Source of the DNA: CALBTQ01 sp036725605
GTDB lineage: Bacteria > Lernaellota > Lernaellaia > Lernaellales > Lernaellaceae
Direction of reading: 5' to 3'
Assembly (NCBI GenBank): GCA_036725605.1
Contig: DAIMDW010000011.1
Coordinates: forward strand, 1 to 64,000
Length of the DNA: 64,000 bases
Shown one piece after another: positions 47,248 through 55,426 of the stretch. Both the position numbers and the translations under genes were made by a program. The first letter of the stretch is position 1. Each line of letters begins with the position of its first letter. The notes under the pieces are model-generated. The model was not told the DNA's origin. It saw only the letters and a list, made by a program, of their open reading frames with translations, and searched no databases.

Positions 47248-48741
47248 ATGAAGCGCATATTCCTGTTGATTTTCCTGCTTACTCTGATTAGCGCCTGCAG
47301 TTTGATTCCTATCCGGACAGCCACCACCACGCCTGCCGCCGATGAAACGACGCCGCCGCCGGCCGGAGAGTCGCTTGCCGATGACGGCGCCGGTCAAGAG
47401 GCGGAGGCGGTTCCCGATGAAATGGCCGACCTGCCGCCCGCCGAGGGCGATGAAGATGCGGAAGACGATCTGTTGCAGGAGGACGTTCAGGTCGAAACGC
47501 CGCCGGCAGCCGAAGGCAAACCGGGAGAGCTTCCGTTCACCGATCTGACCGACGCGCAGATCAAGAAAATGGTGAAGGAAAATCCGGCGTCGCTGGGCAG
47601 CATGTCGATGGGCCGCACCAACGGCGGCGCGTTGTTCAATCCGGTGTCGATGCCGGAAAACCCGATGTGGAAGATCAACAATCCGCGCGAAACCTGGGGC
47701 ACGCAGGAGACGGTCGATTTCATCGTCACCACGCTGACCGAGGTCAATCGTCAGTACCCCGATTCGCCGCCGCTGATCATCGGCGACATCAGCGATCCCG
47801 ACGGCGGTCCGCTCAACCGGCACGTCAGCCATCAGGCCGGTCGCGACGTCGACCTGGGCTTTTATTACACCAACGCCTCGACGTGGTTCACGCCCGGCAA
47901 CTCCGGCAACCTCGACCTGGCGCGCAACTGGGCGCTGGTGCGGGCGTTGCTGGCCAAGACCGACGTCGAGTTGATTCTGGTCGACAGCAAAATTCAGGTG
48001 CTGCTGTACAACTACGCGCTGGCCCACGGCGAGGACCGGGCGTTTCTGGACAGCGTGTTTCAGCATCCCGGCGGCCGCGGCAACCGCATCATCCGCCATG
48101 CCCGCCGGCACCACACGCACTACCACGTGCGCTTTTACAATCTCAAGGCGCAGGAAATGGGCCGGCGCGCCTACGGGGCGCTGCTGGAAGCGAAGTTGAT
48201 CAAACCGCCGACGTACTACGTCTACCACAAGGTGAAACGCGGGCAGACGCTGGGTCATCTGGCGCGGCGCTACGGCACGTCGGTTGCGGCGATCAAAAAC
48301 GCCAACGGCCTGCGCAGCAACATCATCCGCGCCGGCAAGAGCTATCGCATCCCCCGCCGCGGCGGAGTGCGTCCGGACATGACCCCGGTGGTCGTGCCGC
48401 CGCGTCACCTGCCGCCCGCGCCGATCATGGTGGCCAAAAACGAAGACGAACCGGCCGCCAAGAACGTGCCCGAAGAGCACATGCAGTTGGCGGTAAAGCC
48501 GGCCAACGTGACCGGGGCCGACACCGCGCCGGCCAAACCGGCGACGGTCAAGCCCGCGCCGGCCAAGCCGAAATCGAACCTGAAACGGGTGCGTTATACG
48601 GTGAAATCGGGCGACAATCTGTGGTCCATCGCACGGCGTCACGGCGTGCACGTCAAGGACATCAAGCGGTGGAACGGCCTCAAGTCCGATCGGCTCAAAC
48701 CGGGTCAGCGCCTGACCTTGTACGTCAAACCGGCCGCCTGA
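47248..48741 (+). CDS. Murein endopeptidase (MepA-like) lipoprotein with two LysM domains
   Basis: 497 residues, lipobox ISAC (Cys17). After an acidic Pro/Glu spacer comes an M74-like endopeptidase domain: LNRHVSHQAGRDVDLGFYY and HHTHYHVRFYN supply the zinc ligands. Two LysM repeats follow (VKRGQTLGHLARRYGTSVAA and VKSGDNLWSIARRHGVHVKD), separated by an Ala/Pro/Lys linker. It cuts D-Ala-mDAP cross-links in peptidoglycan and binds the wall through LysM. Confidence 0.88.
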   Translation: MKRIFLLIFLLTLISACSLIPIRTATTTPAADETTPPPAGESLADDGAGQEAEAVPDEMADLPPAEGDEDAEDDLLQEDVQVETPPAAEGKPGELPFTDLTDAQIKKMVKENPASLGSMSMGRTNGGALFNPVSMPENPMWKINNPRETWGTQETVDFIVTTLTEVNRQYPDSPPLIIGDISDPDGGPLNRHVSHQAGRDVDLGFYYTNASTWFTPGNSGNLDLARNWALVRALLAKTDVELILVDSKIQVLLYNYALAHGEDRAFLDSVFQHPGGRGNRIIRHARRHHTHYHVRFYNLKAQEMGRRAYGALLEAKLIKPPTYYVYHKVKRGQTLGHLARRYGTSVAAIKNANGLRSNIIRAGKSYRIPRRGGVRPDMTPVVVPPRHLPPAPIMVAKNEDEPAAKNVPEEHMQLAVKPANVTGADTAPAKPATVKPAPAKPKSNLKRVRYTVKSGDNLWSIARRHGVHVKDIKRWNGLKSDRLKPGQRLTLYVKPAA

Positions 48742-48753
48742 TCGCCCTATCGA

Positions 48754-49209
48754 CTATTTTTCATCGGGATTCAGCGCGCCCTGCGCCTGCCGGCGGGCCA
48801 TCATCGCCTTGTGTTCCTGCAGCAGTTCGAGCAGCAACTGACGCAGCAGGAAATTCATGTTCGCCGGCGTGGTGGCGGCGAACAGCGGCCGCGGCAGACC
48901 GGTCGAGCCGTAGCGGTTGATCAGCGCGTGGATTTCCTGGTTGGACATGCCCGACAACAACAGAAAACGCGGCAGCTTGTCGGGCGGCGCCGGATCGTCA
49001 TCGACCGGTTGGCTGAGCGCTTCGCCCAGGGGCTTCTCCAGCATCTTGGCCGTGCACAGACGCAGCCGGATTTTATCGGCGAAGGTCTTGTCGACGAACT
49101 CCTTGAGCTGCACCACTTCGTTGGCCGGAAATCCGCCGATTAAAATGATGCGCGGGCCGGGCCCGCGCTGATTACTGTCGTCTAACTTGCGAAACGTCGC
49201 ATCGGTCAT
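48754..49209 (-). CDS. DUF3783-type protein
   Basis: 151 residues. The layout (RIILIGGFPANEVVQLKEFV, PRFLLLSGMSNQEIHALINR, GLPRPLFAATTPANMNFLLR) matches the DUF3783 pattern, small soluble proteins of unknown function. AAAGGA precedes the ATG. It is 18 bases after the DAG-kinase-like gene on the same strand, so the two are probably co-transcribed. Confidence 0.7.
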   Translation of the reverse strand: MTDATFRKLDDSNQRGPGPRIILIGGFPANEVVQLKEFVDKTFADKIRLRLCTAKMLEKPLGEALSQPVDDDPAPPDKLPRFLLLSGMSNQEIHALINRYGSTGLPRPLFAATTPANMNFLLRQLLLELLQEHKAMMARRQAQGALNPDEK

Positions 49210-49227
49210 GCGGCCGAGTCCTTTCGT

Positions 49228-50283
49228 TTATGACGCCTCACCCTCCCTTTCGTTCATGGCGGCCAGCGAGGCGTTCAGGTCGAGCATTTCGGGCATGAAA
49301 TCGGAGATCTTCACTTCCACTTGCTTGCGATAACCTTCGGGATCGCCGCCGAGCTGGAACGGCGCATCGATCTTGGTTTCGATAAGAATGTGCTTAACGA
49401 GAAAATCATTCAAGCCCGGATCTTCCCAGGCGCCGGACCAGATGGTCTTGATGTGCGACAGGACGTTCGTCGCGGTCACGTCGGCGACGCGGAAATTGAA
49501 ATAGTCCGGTTTGGTCATCGAATACGGATAGACCTTCAGGCCGTAGCCGTAGTTTTCCGTCGTGCCGAAACCGGCGATGAGGCTGCTGCCTTCGTAAATC
49601 ACGTCGCCTTGTTTCGCCGCCAGTTCCCGGATGCCCGTCGAATGCGCGATGCGGTACACCGGCTCGGGCGACAGGTTGGTCACCTTCATGTCGATGTGGA
49701 ATTTCTTGAACAACACCGTGGGCACCGAGGAAAAAACCACCGCCCACAAATAGCCGACCAGGCTGTTGCTCATCTTCCAGAGGAAGCCCTTGGTGAACTT
49801 GTTTTTCAGGTCGATGTAGTCGTTGAGCACCAGCGCGTCCACGCCGACGCCGCCGAAGTGGAACATGCGCCCTTCGGACTCCATCATGTTGAACCTGGTG
49901 AAGCGCAGGTCCTCGTCGCGCATCTGCCGCAGACGCCAGATCGGCTCGACCTTCGGCGGCACGCCCAACTGCCAGGCCCACCCGTTGCCCGTGCCCAACT
50001 TCAAAATGCCGAAGCGCGGCACGGTGTAGTCGCCGCCGGCTTCGTTGAGTTGGCTCACCTTCAAACGCATCTGCTCGATGATGCGCATGATCGTGCCGTC
50101 GCCGCCGCCGCACAACACCAGCGGGTAGCGCTTTTTGATGATCTCGTCGAGGCTGGCGTCGGACTGTTCGATCGTCCGCGTGACGTACAGGTCCTCGACG
50201 TCCACGTGTTGCGAAACCATGCGCAGCGTGCTCTGCCGCACCTTGCGCGCCTTCATGTTCAAAGCCACGGCGAACTGTTTAAT
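49228..50283 (-). CDS. Diacylglycerol-kinase-like lipid kinase, apparent ATT start
   Basis: 351 residues if it starts at ATT. It phosphorylates a lipid or related substrate: CGGGDGTI (nucleotide loop), LKLGTGNGWAW and HFGGVGVDALVL are DAGK family motifs. The usual start codons (GTG at 50268, ATG at 50256) lack a binding site, but ATT at 50283 lies six bases after AGGAGG and restores IKQFAVALNMKARKV, the usual opening strand of the family. It could also be a sequence error for ATG. Confidence 0.8.
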   Translation of the reverse strand: MKQFAVALNMKARKVRQSTLRMVSQHVDVEDLYVTRTIEQSDASLDEIIKKRYPLVLCGGGDGTIMRIIEQMRLKVSQLNEAGGDYTVPRFGILKLGTGNGWAWQLGVPPKVEPIWRLRQMRDEDLRFTRFNMMESEGRMFHFGGVGVDALVLNDYIDLKNKFTKGFLWKMSNSLVGYLWAVVFSSVPTVLFKKFHIDMKVTNLSPEPVYRIAHSTGIRELAAKQGDVIYEGSSLIAGFGTTENYGYGLKVYPYSMTKPDYFNFRVADVTATNVLSHIKTIWSGAWEDPGLNDFLVKHILIETKIDAPFQLGGDPEGYRKQVEVKISDFMPEMLDLNASLAAMNEREGEAS

Positions 50284-50402
50284 GGTCCACCTCCTCGTCC
50301 AGGGGAAACCCTTCCCCGCCCCGTGCGGGAATGTCTTGCAGTTTCAACTTGGTAATCCGAAAAGAAAGGTAGCAGTTTCCTGCGGACGAAAACAAGCGGT
50401 TT

Positions 50403-51227
50403 CTACCATTTGGTCGGCAATTTGAAGGCGTCGACCAAATCCTTGATCTGTTCTTCGCTCAATCCCTGCGGCGCCTGTCCGGTCCGCAGACAGGTCAAAA
50501 GAATTTGCGCGGCCTTGTTGGCCGTGTCGATCAGGTCGAAGGCCTCGACGATGTCGCGGCCGGTGGCCAGGCAGCCGTGCTTTTCCCACAGCGTGACGCG
50601 ATGACCGTTTTGCAGCGCATTCGCCGTGGCCGTCGCCAGCTCCTGCGTGCCGGTGCGGATGTAGGGAATCAGGCCGATGCCGCGCGGAATGAGAATCACC
50701 ACCTCGGGCAGCATCGCCCACAAGGCGCGGTTGAGCACGGTCTGGTCGAGGTACTGCGGTAGATGCGTCAGGGCGATCAACTCGTGCGGATGCGTGTGCA
50801 GCACGACGCAATCGGCGGCGGCGCGTTTTTGTAACACTTCGTGCATCTGCAGGTGCGAAACGAGTTCGCTGGTCGGGCGAAAGTCGGGATTGTCGTTGCC
50901 GCCCCACACAAGCCGGTAGCCGTCGCCCGCTTCGTTCAGATGCGCGATCGCCGCGTTGGCCGCCGGGTCCGCCGCCAGATCGCGAAACCGCTTGCCCGTG
51001 CCGGTGACAAAATAATATTTGCCGGCCAACGCCGGGTAGGCGCGCGGCAATTGGCGCAGGGGCAGGTCGTCGCCCGCATTGTTCTGTTCGATCATCTCGC
51101 TGACGTCGGCCGAAAAATTGCCGCCGTTGGCCTCGGCCCAGCCGCGCTGCCACAGATAGCCGGCGATCTCGCGCACGTCGTTGAGCCACCGGTTGTACGC
51201 CGCGTGAAATTTCACCTTGCCGCTCAT
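50403..51227 (-). CDS. rhaD: Class II aldolase, rhamnulose-1-phosphate aldolase-like
   Basis: 274 residues, the RhaD length. A zinc aldolase that splits rhamnulose-1-phosphate to dihydroxyacetone phosphate and lactaldehyde. Motifs: GWAEANGGNFSAD, FVTGTGKRFRDL, LHTHPHELIAL (zinc His pair) and LWEKHGCLATG. No other rhamnose genes lie nearby, so the substrate is by family only. Confidence 0.88.
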   Translation of the reverse strand: MSGKVKFHAAYNRWLNDVREIAGYLWQRGWAEANGGNFSADVSEMIEQNNAGDDLPLRQLPRAYPALAGKYYFVTGTGKRFRDLAADPAANAAIAHLNEAGDGYRLVWGGNDNPDFRPTSELVSHLQMHEVLQKRAAADCVVLHTHPHELIALTHLPQYLDQTVLNRALWAMLPEVVILIPRGIGLIPYIRTGTQELATATANALQNGHRVTLWEKHGCLATGRDIVEAFDLIDTANKAAQILLTCLRTGQAPQGLSEEQIKDLVDAFKLPTKW

Positions 51228-51404
51228 TGCGCCTCCGTTGTTTGCCCGTCATGAATGCGTGCCGAGTGTAGCACGCCGAACCGTGAATGAAAGCCGGGGA
51301 GGGAAGGTTTTGGTTGTGATGGAAAGAGGTGTTGTCGCTTGTCGATCATCCTTTGAACATCCTCGGAAGAGGAATATACTGGAGTCTCATCACGGAGCAC
51401 GATC

Positions 51405-52127
51405 ATGAGCGAAAAACAATCAAACATGGTTTTCGTCGCCGGGGCGACCGGGTACGTCGGGCAGGCGGTGGTGCGGCGATTGCGCGAACTGGACATCCCC
51501 ACCGTGGCGCACGTGCGGCCCGATTCCGCGCGGCTGACGCACTGGCGCGACATCTTCGGCGCGTTGGGCGCCGAGGTCGACACCACGCCCTGGGGCACGG
51601 CCGAGATGGGCTCGATGTTCGCCTCGCGGCGGCCGAGCGTGATTTTCATCCTCCTGGGCACCACGCGCAAACGCATGCAGCAGCCGGGCGTCAAAAAGGA
51701 AGACACCGATTACATGGCCGTCGATTACGGCCTGACCAAGATGGTCATCGACGCCGCGCACCGGGCCGGCATCAAGCCGCGGCTGGTGTACCTGTCGGCG
51801 ATCGGCGCGAGCCCGCGTTCGCGCACGGCCTACGGCAAGGCGCGGTACCTGGCCGAGCGTGCGGTGATCGAAGCCGGCATGCCCTATACGATCGCGCAGC
51901 CGTCGTTCATCACCGGCAAGGATCGCGACGAAAAGCGAACGTCGGAGTATTACGGCGCGAAGCTGATCGACGGCGCGCTGGCCGTTGTCGGCTCTTTCGG
52001 CGCGCGACTGTTGCGCGAGAAATACCGCTCGACGACCGCGACGCGCCTGGCCCGGCGGCTGGTCGAGCTGGCCCTGGACGCCAATGCCGCCGACTCGGTG
52101 TTCACCTCCGACCAACTGCAGGATTGA
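51405..52127 (+). CDS. NAD(P)-binding SDR-like (NmrA-type) protein
   Basis: 240 residues. Glycine motif GATGYVGQAVVRRL near the start, VYLSAIGA, then AYGKARYLAERAV as the YxxxK-like position. Atypical SDRs of this length act as oxidoreductases, epimerases or assembly chaperones. Substrate unknown. Confidence 0.85.
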   Translation: MSEKQSNMVFVAGATGYVGQAVVRRLRELDIPTVAHVRPDSARLTHWRDIFGALGAEVDTTPWGTAEMGSMFASRRPSVIFILLGTTRKRMQQPGVKKEDTDYMAVDYGLTKMVIDAAHRAGIKPRLVYLSAIGASPRSRTAYGKARYLAERAVIEAGMPYTIAQPSFITGKDRDEKRTSEYYGAKLIDGALAVVGSFGARLLREKYRSTTATRLARRLVELALDANAADSVFTSDQLQD

Positions 52128-52244
52128 TCCACCCGTTCCTCCAATTGGATATCGTTGAAAAAAATGCTTGATCGCTTCGGGAAAATGTGCGAAGATATAA
52201 AAGTAGATATATTGCTACTTATGAACATGAAAGGAAAAGGCAGA

Positions 52245-52589
52245 ATGAGTACGGCGGAAGCGGCGATGACGCAACGAGTGATCGTCACCCAGGCGGCGGC
52301 CGACGAATTTCAAAAACGTCTGAGCGAATCGGCCAACAAGGGCAAGGTGGTCCGCGTCGTGTTTCAGGGCTTTGCCTGAGGCGGCCCCCGGTTGGGGCTG
52401 GCTCTGGACGAGCCAATGGCGCAAGACGAAATCCATCGCGACGGCGACCTGGTCATTCTCGGCGATGACCGCGTGCGGCAATACATGAATCAATACGGCG
52501 GCTTGAAGATCGACTTTGCCAAGAGCTTCTGGGGCGACGTGGGCTTCATGGTGCGGTTCGCCCACGATTACGGTGGCGGCTGCAGCTAA
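52245..52589 (+). CDS. HesB/IscA-like selenoprotein (in-frame TGA)
   Basis: 114 residues counting a selenocysteine at position 45, encoded by TGA at 52377-52379. The part before TGA (VTQAAADEFQKRL to VVFQGFA) and the part after (GGPRLGLALDEP, KIDFAKSFWGDVGFMV) join in the same frame into one HesB/IscA-type protein; the family has Cys at this site (GF-C-GGP). HesB-like selenoproteins are an established bacterial group. A hairpin with loop cggtt follows the TGA. The ATG is preceded by AAAGGA. Role: Fe-S cluster assembly or redox. A broken gene is less likely, as no frame shift or other stop is present. Confidence 0.8.
52382..52400 (+). promoter_or_regulatory. Candidate bacterial SECIS hairpin
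   Basis: Two bases after the TGA, cggcccc pairs with ggggctg (7 bp, one G-T pair) around the loop cggtt. Bacterial SECIS loops carry GGT-like bases that SelB reads. The loop is nearer to the TGA than in E. coli fdhF, so the match is only suggestive. Confidence 0.5.
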
Positions 52590-52628
52590 GCGAAACGGTT
52601 GACTCCGGCTCAATAAGCCGTTATTGTT

Positions 52629-52722
52629 GAGACCCAGAACAGGCGATCCATCACCGGATGCGGCCGGGCCGACACAAGGCAGCGGAAAAGAACCCGCGGG
52701 ACTGTACGTTCCGTGGGTTTTT
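52629..52722 (+). promoter_or_regulatory. Probable NiCo (czcD) riboswitch with terminator
   Basis: The leader of the cation-efflux gene has the conserved NiCo blocks in order: acaggc, gcggccgggcc, ggcagcgga and gcgggact, with short helices between them. Helix atcc/ggat and gcc/ggc fit P2 and P3, and gcgg/ccgc fits P4. The last block overlaps the 5' arm of a terminator (aacccgcgg with ccgtgggtt, then tttttc; 52691-52722), so metal binding would favour transcription. The outer P1 helix is not clear. A cobalamin riboswitch was considered and does not fit. Confidence 0.65.
52691..52722 (+). terminator. Riboswitch-controlled intrinsic terminator
   Basis: Nine-base-pair stem with one G-T pair, followed by T-rich bases and lying eight bases before GGAGG. 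It should stop the cation-efflux transcript unless the aptamer holds its 5' arm. Confidence 0.75.
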
Positions 52723-52743
52723 CATTTCCGGAGGTTTATGTTG

Positions 52744-53673
52744 ATGCTGGAGCGCAAGAAAAAAGCCGTCGCCTGGTTATCGGTGGCGTCCAACACGATT
52801 CTCACCCTGGGTAAATTGATCATCGGGCTGACGATCGGCTCGGTGTCGGTCATCTCCGAGGCGATCCACTCCGGGGTGGATCTGCTGGCGGCGATCATCG
52901 CCTTGTTCGCGGTGCATGCGGCGATCAAACCGCCCGATCGCCGGCATCCCTTCGGCCACGGCAAATTCGAGAACATCTCCGGCACGGTCGAGGCGCTGCT
53001 GATCTTTCTCGCCGCCGGGTGGATCATCTACGAAGCGGTGCAAAAGTTGATTCACCCCACGCCGCTGGAAACGCTGGGGTGGGGCGTGGGCGTCATGCTG
53101 TTTTCCAGCGTGGTCAACCTGATCGTTTCCCAATTGCTGTTCAAGGTCGGGCGCGAAGCCGATTCGGTGGCGCTGCAGGCCGACGGCTGGCACCTGCGCA
53201 CCGACGTGTACACCTCGGCGGGCGTCATGACCGGTCTGGCGATCATCTGGATCGGCGGCCGGCTGTGGCCGACGCACAACCTGCTGTGGCTCGACCCGGT
53301 GGCGGCGATCGCCGTGGCGCTGCTGATCGTCCGCGCCGCCTGGCATCTGACCAAGGAATCGGCGCGCGACCTGGTCGACGTGGCCCTGCCGCCGGATGAG
53401 CACGAGGCGATCGTCGCGGCGATCCAAAGCCTGAATCCGACCGTGCGCGGATACCATCATCTGCACACGCGCAAGTCCGGCCCGTTTCGTTTCATCGAGT
53501 TTCACCTGCTGGTCGATCCGGCGATGTCGGTCGAACAGTCACATGCGATCACCGAGCAACTCGAAGACCGCATCAAAGAACGCCTGGCGCGTAGCCGGGT
53601 GACCATCCACATCGAGCCCTGCTACGGCGAGTGCCGCGCCACCTGCGGCGAAGGGTGTTTGCTAAGAGAGTGA
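52744..53673 (+). CDS. Cation diffusion facilitator (CDF) metal exporter
   Basis: 309 residues with about six membrane segments. CDF motifs: SVISEAIHSGVDLLAAIIA and HPFGHGKFENISG supply the metal site. The C-terminal domain is Cys-rich (CYGECRATCGEGC). The start ATG lies nine bases after GGAGG; the one at 52738 is too near. A probable Ni/Co riboswitch precedes it, so Co2+ or Ni2+ efflux is likely. Its last codons come from a segment that is repeated at 55341-55426, and its stop overlaps the convergent DUF5131 gene by 12 bases. Confidence 0.9.
   Translation: MLERKKKAVAWLSVASNTILTLGKLIIGLTIGSVSVISEAIHSGVDLLAAIIALFAVHAAIKPPDRRHPFGHGKFENISGTVEALLIFLAAGWIIYEAVQKLIHPTPLETLGWGVGVMLFSSVVNLIVSQLLFKVGREADSVALQADGWHLRTDVYTSAGVMTGLAIIWIGGRLWPTHNLLWLDPVAAIAVALLIVRAAWHLTKESARDLVDVALPPDEHEAIVAAIQSLNPTVRGYHHLHTRKSGPFRFIEFHLLVDPAMSVEQSHAITEQLEDRIKERLARSRVTIHIEPCYGECRATCGEGCLLRE
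53579..53664. repeat. Left 86-bp direct repeat of the TcmP island
   Basis: Lies inside the 3' end of the CDF gene and ends at the stop codon of the AT-rich DUF5131 gene. It recurs at 55341-55426 with one mismatch, which is synonymous in the CDF frame (ATC/ATT). Confidence 0.97.
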
Positions 53674-54393
53674 AAAAGCGGGAATTCTAATATTCGGCAT
53701 CTCGTCGTAAATTCGTCCCTCTAGTAGTCGGCCATTTTTCTTTTTAAATGTGCCGCCCCATTGTTTGAAAAAGAAGGGCACATTCTGTTCTTGGCAAATA
53801 TCTCGAATTTCGAGAATCCATTCTTTCCTTACTGGCCGAGCGCCAGGACCTGATTCTCCACCAACGATCACCCAATCAATGCCGGTAAGATCAATTTTTG
53901 CAAGTGAGCCCAACAGCGGTTCGCATGAAAGAAATTTAACTTTCGCCTCCGTATTTCGTAAAGATTCAATCCTAGACAAGACATCGGAATTTTCAACAGT
54001 GACGCCCATCCAAATATGATCATTCCATGGAAGATGTTTACTTAATTGACTCAATCTCCGGGCGCGTTTTGTAAGAATTTGATAGTGGTGCCAATCAGCT
54101 TGATTCATTATTCTAAAAACTGCTTGAATGAAATTACTCGACACCTTTTCGTGAAATAGATCTCCCATCGAGTTTACAAATATTAACCGGGGCTTTTTCC
54201 ACATCAACGGTATATGGAGCGAACATTCATGTGTTGTGACTTCGAAACCATTTTGATAGTTTGGCTGACCCATGGCCATGAGGCGTTTTGCCATTCGCTC
54301 GGCATAGCAATTTTTACAGCCGGCACTTATTTTACTGCAACCGGTTACAGGATTCCAAGTGGAGGTTGTCCATTCGATTTTCGTTGCTGCCAT
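53662..54393 (-). CDS. Three-Cys-motif (DUF5131, phage Gp37/Gp68-like) protein, AT-rich copy
   Basis: 243 residues in AT-rich DNA. The N-terminal motif GCSKISAGCKNCYAE holds C19, C26 and C29 (CX6CX2C), like a radical-SAM-related Fe-S site. The rest (VNSMGDLFH, MGVTVEN, GIDWVIVGGESGPGARP) is highly conserved. It is the second gene after TcmP, with its ATG four bases after the TcmP stop. TcmP and the three-Cys protein are a known two-gene pair of unproven function. It is about half identical to the GC-rich copy at 55424-56155 and ends at the same relative stop. Confidence 0.88.
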   Translation of the reverse strand: MAATKIEWTTSTWNPVTGCSKISAGCKNCYAERMAKRLMAMGQPNYQNGFEVTTHECSLHIPLMWKKPRLIFVNSMGDLFHEKVSSNFIQAVFRIMNQADWHHYQILTKRARRLSQLSKHLPWNDHIWMGVTVENSDVLSRIESLRNTEAKVKFLSCEPLLGSLAKIDLTGIDWVIVGGESGPGARPVRKEWILEIRDICQEQNVPFFFKQWGGTFKKKNGRLLEGRIYDEMPNIRIPAFSLS

Positions 54394-54397
54394 TAGC

Positions 54398-55282
54398 TCA
54401 CCTTTTTAGAATATATCGTGCAAATTTCATTGCGAGTTCACGAGCCTTTTCGCTTCGATTCGATACTGCAAAACATAACAAATATAGCGGATTTTTCTTT
54501 GAATTGCATAGGGGTAAAGGATTTTCAGCAACGCCGGCAAATATGGATTTAAGTCTATCCAGTAAATAATTTTGAATTGAATCAAAATTGCCGACCTTTT
54601 GTATGCGTGATATTTTACCGAATAATTCTTTCTGCGCGGTTTCCTGATAAAATTTTTCGTTCCAATCATGCGAGCCAAAAAGTCTATCTAATTTGTTTTC
54701 CCAATCTCGACTTATTTGACCATTTTTTGTCAACATTCGATTTACTGCTACTCCTAAAGGGAAGTTATACCAAAGATCGATGGCTTCAGTTTTGGCAATG
54801 GCTTCTATCGTTGGCCACTCAACCTGCATACCATACGGATCTAAAAACAAAACTGCTCGATGGTTTTTCCAATTGCGTTTTGTGCAAAGGTTAATTAGAA
54901 ACTCATTTGCATCTTGGTTGACAATTTTAATTTTACCTTTTTTATCAGGGAATGATTCTTTCAGTTTTTCCAAATCTTGCACTCGTTGAATGCTTTTTTC
55001 TATAAAAATATAACTGTCAAATGGTGGAGTAACTCTCAGCGCTCGAATAGCGGACCCCTCCAAATATTGTCTATTGTCCACATCTGTCAAATCTTCAAAT
55101 AGGTTAAATTCATCATCAGTGACTTGTTGGGTTTTTATATATCCAGATCCTGCAAAAGCATCGATATAAGCTATTTTAAAAGGTTGATTCTGCAATGCAT
55201 TGGTGTAAGCGCTGAGATATTTTTCAAGTCGTTGAAGTTTTTCCTCTGTCCAATCTCCGCCAAATCGGTGTTCCTGTGACAT
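54398..55282 (-). CDS. tcmP: Three-Cys-motif partner protein TcmP
   Basis: 294 residues, AT-rich. Matches the TcmP family: HRFGGDWTEEKLQRLEKYL, YIDAFAGSGYIK (methyltransferase-like glycine loop), VLFLDPYGMQVEW (acidic strand) and DLWYNFPLGVAVNRML. The start ATG follows ttggag by seven bases; upstream ATGs are in the promoter region. Partners three-Cys radical-SAM-like proteins; a nucleic-acid or nucleotide modification role has been proposed for the family but not shown here. Confidence 0.9.
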   Translation of the reverse strand: MSQEHRFGGDWTEEKLQRLEKYLSAYTNALQNQPFKIAYIDAFAGSGYIKTQQVTDDEFNLFEDLTDVDNRQYLEGSAIRALRVTPPFDSYIFIEKSIQRVQDLEKLKESFPDKKGKIKIVNQDANEFLINLCTKRNWKNHRAVLFLDPYGMQVEWPTIEAIAKTEAIDLWYNFPLGVAVNRMLTKNGQISRDWENKLDRLFGSHDWNEKFYQETAQKELFGKISRIQKVGNFDSIQNYLLDRLKSIFAGVAENPLPLCNSKKNPLYLLCFAVSNRSEKARELAMKFARYILKR

Positions 55283-55340
55283 GAAATTCTCCAATGATAT
55301 ATTGATTGATAAAATATATATCAATTTTCGTGGCAATGTA
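55283..55340 (-). promoter_or_regulatory. AT-rich promoter region of the TcmP operon
   Basis: About 58 bases with an inverted repeat tgatatat/atatatca around 55293-55322 and strong AT content. It is the only candidate promoter for tcmP and the DUF5131 gene. Confidence 0.35.
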
Positions 55341-55426
55341 AACGCCTGGCGCGTAGCCGGGTGACCATTCACATCGAGCCCTGCTACGGCGAGTGCCGCG
55401 CCACCTGCGGCGAAGGGTGTTTGCTA
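55341..55426. repeat. Right 86-bp direct repeat of the TcmP island
   Basis: A second copy of the CDF 3' end, now outside any CDF gene. It runs on into ctagaaggaaaatga, which in the CDF frame gives Leu-Glu-Gly-Lys-stop, probably the original CDF end. It ends at the stop codon of the GC-rich DUF5131 gene. Confidence 0.97.

Noticed and set aside
52377..52379. TGA as a real stop that makes the HesB gene a pseudogene
   Set aside because: Conservation continues in frame right after the TGA, at the known Cys/Sec position, with no other damage.
52629..52722. Cobalamin riboswitch
   Set aside because: Some short blocks look alike, but the order and the B12-box are missing; the NiCo blocks fit better and suit the CDF gene.
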